The notes beneath the pieces are model-generated. The model did no database searches. It was given only the letters and a program-made list of their open reading frames with translations, and was not told the DNA's origin. DNA of 44,541 nucleotides from Oligoflexales bacterium (lineage in GTDB: Bacteria; Bdellovibrionota_B; Oligoflexia; Oligoflexales; RGVZ01), in assembly GCA_947468665.1 (NCBI GenBank), contig CANILH010000019.1:1-44541 (forward strand). The letters are read 5' to 3'. Shown one piece after another: positions 1 to 6,697 of this stretch; positions within the stretch are counted from its first letter, which is position 1, and every line of letters begins with the position of its first letter. The position numbers and the translations under genes are program-made.

Positions 1-143
1 TCTTGAGCATTTTTTCTCCTGATGTTTTGTTTCGTAGCTACATCGTGAGGAAAAATGCTTAACAAATCCACTCATATAAAATAAAAGAGCCGTGTTTCAA
101 GAGTTTTTAAATTGGCTCTTAAATAAAAAAATAACTCAAATAA

Positions 144-166
144 AGCCGCAAGCCGAGCTTGCGGCT
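144..166 (-). terminator. Rho-independent terminator of the first lipoprotein gene
   Basis: A perfect 10-bp stem (agccgcaagc at 144-153 against gcttgcggct at 157-166) closes a 3-nt loop. Read on the minus strand it lies 11 nt past the stop at 177 and is followed by a T-rich run (TTTATTTGAGTTATTTTTTT). Position and composition fit an intrinsic terminator. Confidence 0.8.
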
Positions 167-176
167 GCCGCGGACC

Positions 177-911
177 TCACGGCCTCACACACACCACATA
201 GTCGGCATAGGACTTGGGGTAGGGGCTGCAGGTGTTGGTGGTGCCGTCGGACCCGAAACCGGTGTCCCAGGAAATGGAAGGAAAGTAGGCGAGCGTCGAG
301 GACGACATGAAGCCTCCATTAGTGGCGGCTCCCGCGAAATATTTAGCCACTGCCTCTAAAGAATTGCTGTTATCCCCGGCGCGTGGAGCTGCCTGATTGT
401 TATTACTTGCCGGTGCGTGCCAAACAGCTCCAAGGCTGGCGCATGACACCTGGGCGTACCAGAAATTTTTCCTGGCATTTAAAAACGCCACATCAAGGCC
501 TTGCTTTAGTCGCATATCTGTTGCAATCGCTTTGCCGTCTTTAAGACTAAGGGCTGGCTGTTCTACGTTATGACGGCAAAAAGCTTCCGCCTTATGATCC
601 GCATTAGTCACATGGGCATAGATCTCATCCGCAGTCTGGCAGAAAAGGTACGTAACATTTACCATTGCACTAGCCGGCAATGGAATAGCCGGCTCTGTAC
701 TAGCCGGCTCTGTACTAGCCGGCGCTGTACTAGCCACCGCTGTACTAGCCGGAGCTGTGCTAGCCGGCGCAGTCGCATCCGGCGCTTCTGTCTTTGGCTG
801 CGAAGCGGGCGCGGGAGCAGCAGCCGAGTCGTGAGATTTTTGGCGGCAGTATGACAAGATGGCGAGTATCATCACAGCAGCTGACAATTTAGATACAGAC
901 CGAACGTTCAT
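177..911 (-). CDS. Secreted lipoprotein with pentapeptide-repeat linker and DUF1566/Lcl-like C-terminus (intact copy)
   Basis: 244 aa. A lipoprotein signal peptide ends in LSYC, so Cys22 would be the lipidated residue. A low-complexity linker follows (about residues 30-75) of ASTAP/ASTVA/ASTEP pentapeptides. The remaining ~150 residues resemble the C-terminal part of DUF1566/Lcl-type surface proteins: spaced Cys, 'NSNSLEAVAKYFAG', a 'SSSTLAYFPS' segment and a terminal 'YVVCVRP'. That resemblance is from memory, not a search. The start has a GGAGGG ribosome site 5 nt upstream. The gene is one half of a tandem duplication with the frameshifted copy at 1245-1935; promoter region and gene end are shared. 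Likely outer-membrane or surface anchored; function unknown. Confidence 0.8.
   Translation of the reverse strand: MNVRSVSKLSAAVMILAILSYCRQKSHDSAAAPAPASQPKTEAPDATAPASTAPASTAVASTAPASTEPASTEPAIPLPASAMVNVTYLFCQTADEIYAHVTNADHKAEAFCRHNVEQPALSLKDGKAIATDMRLKQGLDVAFLNARKNFWYAQVSCASLGAVWHAPASNNNQAAPRAGDNSNSLEAVAKYFAGAATNGGFMSSSTLAYFPSISWDTGFGSDGTTNTCSPYPKSYADYVVCVRP
686..790 (-). repeat. 15-bp minisatellite, 7 units, coding (copy 1)
   Basis: Seven in-frame 15-bp units on the pattern tagccggctctgtac (686-700, 701-715, 716-730, 731-745, 746-760, 761-775, 776-790), each encoding one Ala/Ser/Thr/Pro pentapeptide of the lipoprotein linker. The units differ at a few positions. The multiple-of-15 length keeps the reading frame whatever the copy number. 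Confidence 0.9.
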
Positions 912-1244
912 AATATCCCTCCAAGTTAGAATTTATCAGAGCCACTACACTATATCATACATCAGCAAGGCTTGTTCCAGGCCCCCAGAAACATAGCGGC
1001 GGCAAAGCAGAGTCATATTAGCCCCAGAAATTATTAAGAGATTCTGATTTATCGACCCACCCACGCTCAACTGCACAGTATCATTAAAACTTACGGACTA
1101 TCAAAAATAGCGTCAGTTTCATGACCTTTCGCTCCTGAGTGCCGCCAGGGCAAAGGTTTGGGCTGCCGCTTTTTTAGACGCTACCTTCGGCAGTAAATGT
1201 AGAGGCTTATTTTAAGGCCCAAAGGATACTGGCTGCCGCGGACC
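912..1244. other. Intergenic spacer between the two lipoprotein copies
   Basis: Positions 912-1020 are the upstream region of the first copy and match 1936-2044 with about one mismatch, so the promoter region was duplicated too. 1021-1228 is unique: I see no gene there, only a loose inverted repeat (ctgccg / cggcag around 1162-1196). From about 1229 the sequence again matches the gene end of copy 1 (from about 162). The copy-1 terminator stem is not repeated here. Confidence 0.6.
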
Positions 1245-1935
1245 TCACGGCCTCACACACACCACATTGATGCTATTGGTCCTGCGGTTGGTGGGGGTGT
1301 AGCCGATCGCGAGATCGACGTTCCACGCACTGTAAGTAGTGTTGGAGACCGTCGAGGACGACCAGAACCAAGTGAGAGTCGTTCTCGCGAAATATTTGCC
1401 CACTGCCTCTAAAGAATTGCTGTTATCCGCGGCGTGTGGAGTTGCATCTCCTTTGTTACTTAGTGGTGCATGCCAACCGGCCCCAAGGGTTGTACATGAC
1501 GCCTGGGCGCCATCAAAATCTTTTCTCGACATTTAAAAACGCCACATCAAGGCCTTGCTTTAGTTGCATATCTGTTGCAATCGCTGCGCCGAATTTAAGA
1601 CTAAGGGCTGGATGTTCTACGTTATGAAAGCAAAATGCTTCCGCCTTATGATCCGCATTAGTCACATGGGTATTGATCTCATCCGCAGTCTGGCAGGAAA
1701 GGTACGTACTAGCCACCGCTGTACTAGCCACCGCTGTACTAGCCACCGCTGTAATAGCCGGCGCTGTAATAGCCGGCGCTGTCGCATCCGGCGCTGTCGC
1801 ATCCGGCGCTTCTGTCTTTGGCTGCGAAGCGGGCGCGGGAGCAGCAGCCGAGTCGTGAGATTTTTGGCGGCAGTATGACAAGATGGCGAGTGCCATCACA
1901 GCAGCTGACAATTTGGAGACGGAGTGAACGTTCAT
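1245..1935 (-). pseudogene. Tandem paralogue of the 177-911 lipoprotein, frameshifted
   Basis: The N-terminal part (1513-1935) has the same signal peptide, lipobox LSYC and pentapeptide linker, and then ends at 'AFLNVEKRF'. The C-terminal part (1245-1532) resumes in another frame at 'SRKDFDGAQASC' and runs to the same 'VVCVRP' end. Aligned with copy 1 (AFLN-ARKNFWYAQVSC), the junction near 1505-1533 carries one extra nucleotide. The linker is shorter after the repeats: about 12 residues present in copy 1 are missing before 'CQTADEI'. The C-terminal halves differ much more than the N-terminal halves. Either a pseudogene or a reversible/sequencing frameshift; the sequence alone cannot decide. 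It has the same GGAGGG ribosome site as copy 1. Confidence 0.8.
1710..1814 (-). repeat. 15-bp minisatellite, 7 units, coding (copy 2)
   Basis: Seven units (1710, 1725, 1740, 1755, 1770, 1785, 1800, each 15 bp): three of the 'tagccaccgctgta' type, then tagccggcgctgt and catccggcgct types. The overall length equals that of copy 1, but the order of unit types differs, as expected from slippage or gene conversion inside the array. Confidence 0.9.
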
Positions 1936-2044
1936 AATATCCCTCCAAGTTAGAATTTATCAGAGCCACTACACTATATCATACATCAGCAAGGCTTGTT
2001 CCAGGCCCCCAGAAACATAGCAGCGGCAAAGCAGAGTCATATTA

Positions 2045-3164
2045 TTAATCAGTTCCTAGGATAACCGACATTACGCTGCGTATCTCAAGGATCTTTTCCC
2101 GAAAAATGATCTGATTTTAGCCTTGTTTTTTTGAAGCGATTCCATTGAACGAGTGACCTTTTTCTTGAAGTCAATTCTATCAGTTATTGTGGATCTCCCG
2201 ACAGTATGAGTTTTCAAGTGATTCCAAACGAGTTCATCCGGATTTAAGTCTGGAGAATATGGTGGTAAGTAAAATAATTCTAGTCGGCCTTTTAGAGATT
2301 CGACGAACTTCTTAGTTTCCTTTGATTTATGCGATGACCCATTATCAACAATTAGGAATATTTTTTTCTGTACGCCGACCATTAGTCGCTTTAAAAAATG
2401 AATAAATACTTTGGAATTTACGCCGCCTTCAACAACCATAAATCTCATGTGACCCTTTGCGGTTATGGCTGACACTAAGGAAAGCGCAAATCTGGATCCA
2501 GTTGTGGAAACGACGGGGGTCTTGCCCTTGATCGCCCAAGTTCTTCCGGAATGATGGTCTGACCGAATATGCGCCGCATCTCCAAAATAAATGTCCGCTT
2601 TTTCCTTGATTGCGCGCTGTTTAATCTTTGGAAATATCTTTTGCACCCACTTGCGAACTAAAGATTCATCCTTTTGCATTGCCATATAAAGTGGGCGCTG
2701 ACACGTGAGTCCTAGCTGTGCAAGAAGTTTTCCGATCGACTTCAAACCTAATTTAATTTTAAATTTATCCGCAATCAATTTTTGGACCATCTCTCTAGTC
2801 CAAAGTGCGAACTCGAAGCGCATTTGCTGAGGATTCTTTTGAGTCACAACATCAAAGACCCATTTTAGTTGCTTGCCGTTCATCTTCGGCTTGGGTCCCG
2901 GAGTTGGCTTTGATTTAAGCGAGTCAAAGCCGCCGCTCCGAAATTTGGCGAGCCACTCATAAATTGTTGTCCTATTGATTCCAATAGCCTTCGAGACAAC
3001 TTCCGGACTTTCCCCCTGTTGCACACGACGCACCGCTCGAATTCGAAGAGCTTCGAGTGTCTTATGATCTAATTGGCGAGCATCATCTTTACGCATTTCA
3101 GAATTATAACTAATTAATTCCAAAAGACAACCAAATTATGTCGGTTATCCCAGGAGCTGATTAA
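2045..3164 (-). mobile_element. IS630-family insertion sequence, complete
   Basis: Imperfect terminal inverted repeats: left end ttaatcagttcctaggataa (from 2045), right end the reverse complement of ttaatcagctcctgggataa (ending 3164). Agreement extends through 'ccgaca' with 2 mismatches in about 26 bp. The element is flanked by TA on both sides (2043-2044, 3165-3166), the target duplicated by IS630/Tc1-type elements. The left boundary is independently supported: homology between the two lipoprotein upstream regions stops exactly at 2044. It encodes one transposase (2071-3123). Confidence 0.85.
2071..3123 (-). CDS. IS630-family DDE transposase
   Basis: 350 aa counted from a TTG at 3123; an ATG at 3096 would give 341 aa and either could be the start. 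An N-terminal helix-turn-helix (about residues 20-65, 'VVSKAIGINRTTIYEWLAKF') is followed by a GPKPK linker. The catalytic core carries D182 ('YFGDAAH'), D260 ('IVDNGSSHKS') and E297 ('LPPYSPDLNPDE'), the DDE triad with the spacing usual for IS630. All three residues and both terminal repeats are intact, so the element may still be active. It would catalyse cut-and-paste transposition into TA sites. Confidence 0.93.
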   Translation of the reverse strand: MELISYNSEMRKDDARQLDHKTLEALRIRAVRRVQQGESPEVVSKAIGINRTTIYEWLAKFRSGGFDSLKSKPTPGPKPKMNGKQLKWVFDVVTQKNPQQMRFEFALWTREMVQKLIADKFKIKLGLKSIGKLLAQLGLTCQRPLYMAMQKDESLVRKWVQKIFPKIKQRAIKEKADIYFGDAAHIRSDHHSGRTWAIKGKTPVVSTTGSRFALSLVSAITAKGHMRFMVVEGGVNSKVFIHFLKRLMVGVQKKIFLIVDNGSSHKSKETKKFVESLKGRLELFYLPPYSPDLNPDELVWNHLKTHTVGRSTITDRIDFKKKVTRSMESLQKNKAKIRSFFGKRSLRYAA

Positions 3165-3199
3165 TATTTAGGCGCTACATTCGACATGAACGTAGCGAC

Positions 3200-3233
3200 C
3201 TATTTTTGGGCGGTCAAAAGGGCCCCAAAATAG
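3200..3233. repeat. Inverted repeat between the IS630 element and the transposase fragment
   Basis: ctatttttggg (3200-3210) faces ccccaaaatag (3223-3233) across an 11-12 nt loop; the arms pair with one bulge. No T-run follows on either strand, so it is probably not a terminator. It may be the remnant end of an older mobile element. Confidence 0.5.
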
Positions 3234-3236
3234 TCC

Positions 3237-3632
3237 TCAAAAAACAATGACGCTACATGGCCTGCGTGAGGACGCCTGAATGTTGCTCCGACCAGGAAAA
3301 TCAGACTCTTTCAAAATATTTAAAACTGTGGACTTAGAAATAATTTTGCCGAGCTTGCGCAACTCACCGACAATACGGCGAGCTCCCCAACGTCGATTGT
3401 TTGTTTTCATTTCGACGACGAGACGTCGGACATCATCTTCGGTTGCAGGCCGTCCTATGGGCTTTTGGCGAAAGGTCCATTTGCGGGCGGCTAGTTTGCG
3501 GCGCCACGACAAGACTGTGCTGGGCTTGATGGTGGCGATGTTGTCAACGACACCATTTCCCAGTCGGAATAGAGAGACCAGAAATAATCGGTCCCACGAA
3601 TTCAGTTGCGGACGTTTTACGGAGCGCTGCAA
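3237..3632 (-). pseudogene. Fragment of an integrase-type (rve) transposase, both ends missing
   Basis: The open frame (131 aa) begins inside the protein: 'LQRSVKRPQL' is normally preceded by about 50 more residues in this family, and a TAA lies in frame two codons upstream. It contains the HTH-like part 'KPSTVLSWRRKL', the 'GRPATEDDVRRLVVEM' segment and 'RWGARRIVGELRKLG', all typical of the N-terminal third of IS481/IS3-like integrase-core transposases. After 'ILKESDFPGRSN' it runs into unrelated sequence, so the catalytic DDE domain is absent. A dead IS relic just downstream of the AbiE toxin gene. Confidence 0.8.
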
Positions 3633-3664
3633 AATTTATGACAGAACAGGATTGAAACATGAAA

Positions 3665-4549
3665 TCACAGCTGGCTGATTGTCATTAGTGTGGTTTTCAC
3701 TTCGTGGAGGTGGCGACGATTACATTCAGCCCAGCGTTGTTCATCGGCATCCATGTGTGCAAGAAATGAGAAGCGCTGCCTCACTATGTTCTCCCAAGTA
3801 ATAAGGTCTGTCGGATGTGTTAGGATGCCGATGGGAGCATGAGGGAAATCTCCGGGATTACGTTGACTCAGTATATTGTCAGCATGAATTGGCGCATTAC
3901 CGCGTCCATCCTCGACGACGTCTATATATGTTTTGAGAACCCATAGGCGACGTACTAAAGCTTCAGGTAAGGTGCGTGTTGCAAACCAAGCAAGATCGTA
4001 AAGATCGCGAGCAAGTGAAACCCTGCGATACCGCGCGAGCTTTTCCGCGCAAGCCTCTGCCTCTGCAATGACTGGCAGCGTTGCCGGATTAAAATCATAT
4101 TGATCATGAATTGGAAGTCGCAATATCTGAAGGTGTTCTGGTGGTAGGCAAACTCTCCTTCTTGCGCATTCGATGCGGGCCAAGCCACGCACCTCGCCGA
4201 GGTTGACGTGAGAAATATCGAGTTTCCAGGTACGGGGATCATTTGAAGGAGATGAAAGAGAGAAGGTAAAACCGCCAATACTGGCGTCATTTATCACGTT
4301 GCAAATTTCGACGACATTATCTTCATGCGGTACGGAGAGATCTATATCGGTGGAAAAACGACCCCGGTTGCCTATCCGGCATTTGCGTAGACTAGTTCCA
4401 CCTTTGAAAACGACATCTGGACGCTGGAATACGTCCGCCAGTTGCAAGAGATGAAGCAAATGATCTTGTGCGACGTCGAGCAATGCTGGCGTATATGCTT
4501 CCGATCGGGCTCCTGCATTACGAAGAATCAGTGCGCGACTGAGAGGCAT
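3665..4549 (-). CDS. AbiEii-type nucleotidyltransferase toxin (type IV TA system)
   Basis: 294 aa. The nucleotidyltransferase signature is clear: 'VFKGGTSLRKC' (residues 48-57) followed by 'RFSTDIDLSV', with D68 and D70 as the metal-binding DxD. 'AEACAEKLARYR...ARDLYDLAWF' (about 160-190) is the second conserved block of the AbiEii/AbiGii family. Members are NTP-dependent nucleotidyltransferases; studied homologues transfer nucleotides to RNA (for example tRNA 3' ends) and stop growth, causing abortive infection. That activity is family knowledge. The ATG lies 6 bp beyond the stop of the antitoxin gene, so the two are co-transcribed. Length is normal and the key residues are intact. Confidence 0.88.
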   Translation of the reverse strand: MPLSRALILRNAGARSEAYTPALLDVAQDHLLHLLQLADVFQRPDVVFKGGTSLRKCRIGNRGRFSTDIDLSVPHEDNVVEICNVINDASIGGFTFSLSSPSNDPRTWKLDISHVNLGEVRGLARIECARRRVCLPPEHLQILRLPIHDQYDFNPATLPVIAEAEACAEKLARYRRVSLARDLYDLAWFATRTLPEALVRRLWVLKTYIDVVEDGRGNAPIHADNILSQRNPGDFPHAPIGILTHPTDLITWENIVRQRFSFLAHMDADEQRWAECNRRHLHEVKTTLMTISQL

Positions 4550-4555
4550 GGTTCA

Positions 4556-5407
4556 TCAAGCCTTTCCGTTTGCATAGAGGAGTGGGGCGACGAGGTGGTC
4601 GCTGATTCCCGTCTTTTGATCCCAATTCACTGGGCCATTGCCATCAAATTTAACAGGCGGTCGATCTTTCGGCAAAAGGTTCATAACACCTCGTCGACCT
4701 CCAAGACGCAGAAGATAGACGGCTCGTTGTCGTGTGGCTCCCGTTGACGCCTCGAGGAGTGAGGCTAAGCGGCTGAGATCCATGCCTGCACAAAATTCAG
4801 GTAATCGGCCTGCTAGATCTACCCACGCGTCAAAACTTTTGGGTCGCGCAGAAATTTGGACCAGTAACGCTTCGGGTCCAAATGCGCGAAGTCCATCTGC
4901 CCAACGCAGTAAATCCAGGTGTCGCTCACGAAGAAGTTTTATCGACGGCGAAAGAGCTTGAACTGAGACATTTTTGGGGAAATGGGTTGTTACGCGGGCG
5001 ACCCTGCCTCGCAACGCCTTTGGAAATATAATGGAATCGTCGATCCAGATTGTTGGTTGTCCCGGCATTCGGTCAAGATAGCCAAGATGCCACGCGGCGC
5101 TCGAGCCTGCGAGGAAGAACTTTGCCTGCGGCTGGAGCAATTGCCACGCGCGCAAATCCAGGTACGGGTCCACAATGTCATCAACACCCGGTTGGAGAAA
5201 CGCATAAGCGCCGTTGAAGCTCGCCTTTCTAAGCCAGCCCAGGCGAGTTAAGCGAGCGAGTGCAACCTTCGGATCCAGTGTGATTTGTGCCATCTGCAAA
5301 TATTTTGTAAGGGTCTCTAGAGAGACAACTGCTGGCGCTTCCTGCACAAGAAGGGCGAGGAGCCCGGCAGACCATTTTGGTACGATACGTGATCCTGGAA
5401 TGTCCAT
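4556..5407 (-). CDS. AbiEi-type antitoxin / autorepressor (type IV TA system)
   Basis: 283 aa. The N-terminus (about 1-75: 'GLLALLVQEAPAVVSLETLTKYLQMA...LARLTRLGWLRK...AYAFLQPG') looks like the winged-helix domain of AbiEi proteins. The middle region ('FFLAGSSAAWHLGYLDRMPGQPTIWI') and 'LRWADGLRAFGPEALLVQIS' fit the AbiEi C-terminal antitoxin domain. In AbiE systems this protein represses its own promoter and neutralises the toxin without the stable protein-protein complex of type II systems. It is first in the operon, upstream of the nucleotidyltransferase. Candidate operators are the GTTAATT repeats at 5433-5505. Divergent from the vapBC-like pair. Confidence 0.83.
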   Translation of the reverse strand: MDIPGSRIVPKWSAGLLALLVQEAPAVVSLETLTKYLQMAQITLDPKVALARLTRLGWLRKASFNGAYAFLQPGVDDIVDPYLDLRAWQLLQPQAKFFLAGSSAAWHLGYLDRMPGQPTIWIDDSIIFPKALRGRVARVTTHFPKNVSVQALSPSIKLLRERHLDLLRWADGLRAFGPEALLVQISARPKSFDAWVDLAGRLPEFCAGMDLSRLASLLEASTGATRQRAVYLLRLGGRRGVMNLLPKDRPPVKFDGNGPVNWDQKTGISDHLVAPLLYANGKA

Positions 5408-5432
5408 AAGCTGATCCCAAACTCCTCGAACT

Positions 5433-5505
5433 GTTAATTAACGCCAATTCCCTTAGGATCATAGAGCATATAGACTTTAATTCACAGTTAATTTTACAGT
5501 TAATT
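5433..5505 (-). promoter_or_regulatory. Candidate AbiEi operator: three GTTAATT repeats
   Basis: acagttaatt occurs twice as a direct repeat with 12-bp period (5484-5493 and 5496-5505), and a palindromic relative gttaattaac lies at 5433-5442. All sit within 100 bp upstream of the antitoxin ATG (5407). AbiEi proteins are known to bind repeats in their own promoters; the assignment here is inference from position. Confidence 0.55.
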
Positions 5506-5697
5506 AAGGTCTAATTCAAACCTGTAACGTAAGAATTGAGCCTCATTCAGCAGTGTACTCGAAGCGAGGTTTTTATGTAAAATACAATAATTATGGTATG
5601 TTATGTGATTTTTAGATACAACTGGTTGGATTTTGCCATTACGGGATCAATTCCTTCAATTTATTTCCTACCGGAGCGGGGGGGGCTGCGCAATATG

Positions 5698-5751
5698 GTC
5701 TTGTCATAGTCTTGCGATAGTCTTGACATGACCACGAAGAGACTATATGCT
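5698..5751 (+). promoter_or_regulatory. vapBC-like operon promoter overlapped by three 11-bp repeats
   Basis: Perfect -35 TTGACA (5723-5728), 17-bp spacer, -10 TATGCT (5746-5751). Three tandem 11-bp repeats gtcttgtcata / gtcttgcgata / gtcttgacatg (5698-5708, 5709-5719, 5720-5730) run into and include the -35 box. A one-turn period overlapping the -35 suggests cooperative autorepression by the antitoxin. Confidence 0.7.
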
Positions 5752-5776
5752 ACTTGAAAGGACTTAGGTAGGACGT

Positions 5777-6037
5777 ATGAAAAAAGCAAACATCTCAACA
5801 ATTAAAGCAGAATTAAGCAAATACCTGCGGTTCGTAAGATCTGGCGAGGAGGTCATGATCATGGACCGGGATCAACCGGTTGCCAAACTTGTTGGTGTAC
5901 ACGCGGCCAACACTGTTTTGATCAAAGAGCCCTCAGCTGATCTTAAGTCGATTCTCCTTGCTGGAGACAAGCGAGCATTTACCGAGACCTTAGATATTTT
6001 AGATGTCTTGACCCAGGATCGGGAGGACCGCTTTTAG
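5777..6037 (+). CDS. Phd/YefM-type antitoxin
   Basis: 86 aa. The N-terminal 'ISTIKAELSKYLRFVRSGEEVMIMDRDQPVAKLV' region has the pattern of the Phd/YefM DNA-binding fold ('prevent-host-death' type), although only part is needed to see it: 'AELSKYL', 'GEEVMI', 'QPVAKLV'. The C-terminal ~40 residues, rich in acidic and Leu residues, would wrap the toxin. An AGGTAGGA ribosome site precedes the ATG. Its stop overlaps the toxin GTG start by one base (TAGTG), so the two are translationally coupled. It is expected to repress the promoter at 5698-5751. Confidence 0.85.
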   Translation: MKKANISTIKAELSKYLRFVRSGEEVMIMDRDQPVAKLVGVHAANTVLIKEPSADLKSILLAGDKRAFTETLDILDVLTQDREDRF

Positions 6038-6471
6038 TGACCACATCTCAAGGTATTTCCTATTTTGACTCGTCGGTCATTCTTCGCTACGCAATCGGCC
6101 ACGAATTGGCCGTCAGAAGTCTCGCAGGGTTCAGTAAACTGGCCGTTACAAGCTCAATTACGGTTGTGGAATGCTTGCGGGTGCTTGATCGCTGGCGCAT
6201 CACGAAAGAAATCTCTGATGACAAGCTAGTCGCGGCCAGATCACTTTGTTTAAAAATATTTAGCGGACTACGACTTATTCCCGTAGACGAGACCATTATT
6301 TCGCTGGCCAGTCAGACGTTTCCCATCGCTTTGAAGTCTTTGGACGCCATTCACCTGGCGTCCGCGATTCAAGTCCGAAGTCAAAGCAACCAGGACATTA
6401 CTATGTTGACCCACGACGCAAAACTCGCAATGGCAAGCATCGCCATGAATATGGCGGTTCACCCGAGCTAA
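6037..6471 (+). CDS. PIN-domain ribonuclease toxin (VapC-like)
   Basis: 144 aa from a GTG start overlapping the antitoxin stop. PIN-domain acidic residues are all present: D11 ('SYFDSSVILR'), E45 ('TVVECLR'), D103 ('KSLDAIHLASA') and D127 ('LTHDAKLA'). Members are Mg2+-dependent endoribonucleases, often cutting tRNA or rRNA. The length is usual for the family and nothing is missing, so the toxin is probably functional when freed from its antitoxin. The target cannot be told from sequence. Usually annotated VapC although its partner is of Phd/YefM type, a common pairing. Confidence 0.87.
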   Translation: MTTSQGISYFDSSVILRYAIGHELAVRSLAGFSKLAVTSSITVVECLRVLDRWRITKEISDDKLVAARSLCLKIFSGLRLIPVDETIISLASQTFPIALKSLDAIHLASAIQVRSQSNQDITMLTHDAKLAMASIAMNMAVHPS

Positions 6472-6504
6472 TGGTCTCATTGCCTTCGAGTCGATGATGT
6501 TATA

Positions 6505-6541
6505 ATTATGCTCCACGAACATTATGCTCACAGAGCATAAT
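6505..6541. promoter_or_regulatory. Operator-like palindrome attatgct / agcataat
   Basis: attatgct (6521-6528) and agcataat (6534-6541) form a perfect 8-bp inverted repeat around cacag. A further direct copy, attatgctc, lies at 6505-6513. A TATAAT hexamer is at 6501-6506. This has the form of a repressor site at a small promoter, yet no recognisable gene follows on the plus strand. Confidence 0.5.
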
Positions 6542-6549
6542 ATTTTGAT

Positions 6550-6672
6550 ATGGCTCGTGCAAAAGCTCGAGGAAGAGCGCGCGTTAGCGAAGCACTTAAG
6601 GCCCATGTCTTTCAAGCAACTTCAGGCTATTTTTTGGGCGCTACCTGCTCGTTGGAGTTGGTCCCGACGTAA
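6550..6672 (+). CDS. Possible 40-aa basic ORF after the palindrome
   Basis: ATG at 6550, TAA at 6670-6672; the product begins MARAKARGRARVSEALKAHV. It starts 8 bp after the palindrome at 6521-6541 and has no obvious ribosome site. I do not recognise it. It could be a leaderless small protein, the stump of a deleted regulator, or chance; the downstream part overlaps nothing else. Confidence 0.2.
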   Translation: MARAKARGRARVSEALKAHVFQATSGYFLGATCSLELVPT

Positions 6673-6697
6673 TCCCAATCAACCGCGTCCGAGACCC

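Larger units (their letters stand above)
5408..5776. other. Divergent control region between the two TA modules
   Basis: 369 bp without a gene. From left to right it holds the AbiE operator repeats (5433-5505), an A+T-rich stretch (about 5570-5665), a run of eight G (5678-5685), then three 11-bp repeats and a sigma70-like promoter for the plus-strand pair (5698-5751). Confidence 0.7.

Noticed and set aside
686-1814. CRISPR-like array in the 15-bp repeats
   Set aside because: Repeats are contiguous, coding and without spacers; no cas genes in the window.
1564-1878. Plus-strand open frames full of Cys/Arg/Ser repeats over the minisatellites
   Set aside because: They are the antisense reading of the in-frame 15-bp repeats; the minus frame has signal peptide, ribosome site and homologous copy.
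5671-5690. Eight-G run as a sequencing artefact or switch
   Set aside because: Kept only as a remark: it lies in a non-coding stretch and nothing shows length variation from a single sequence.
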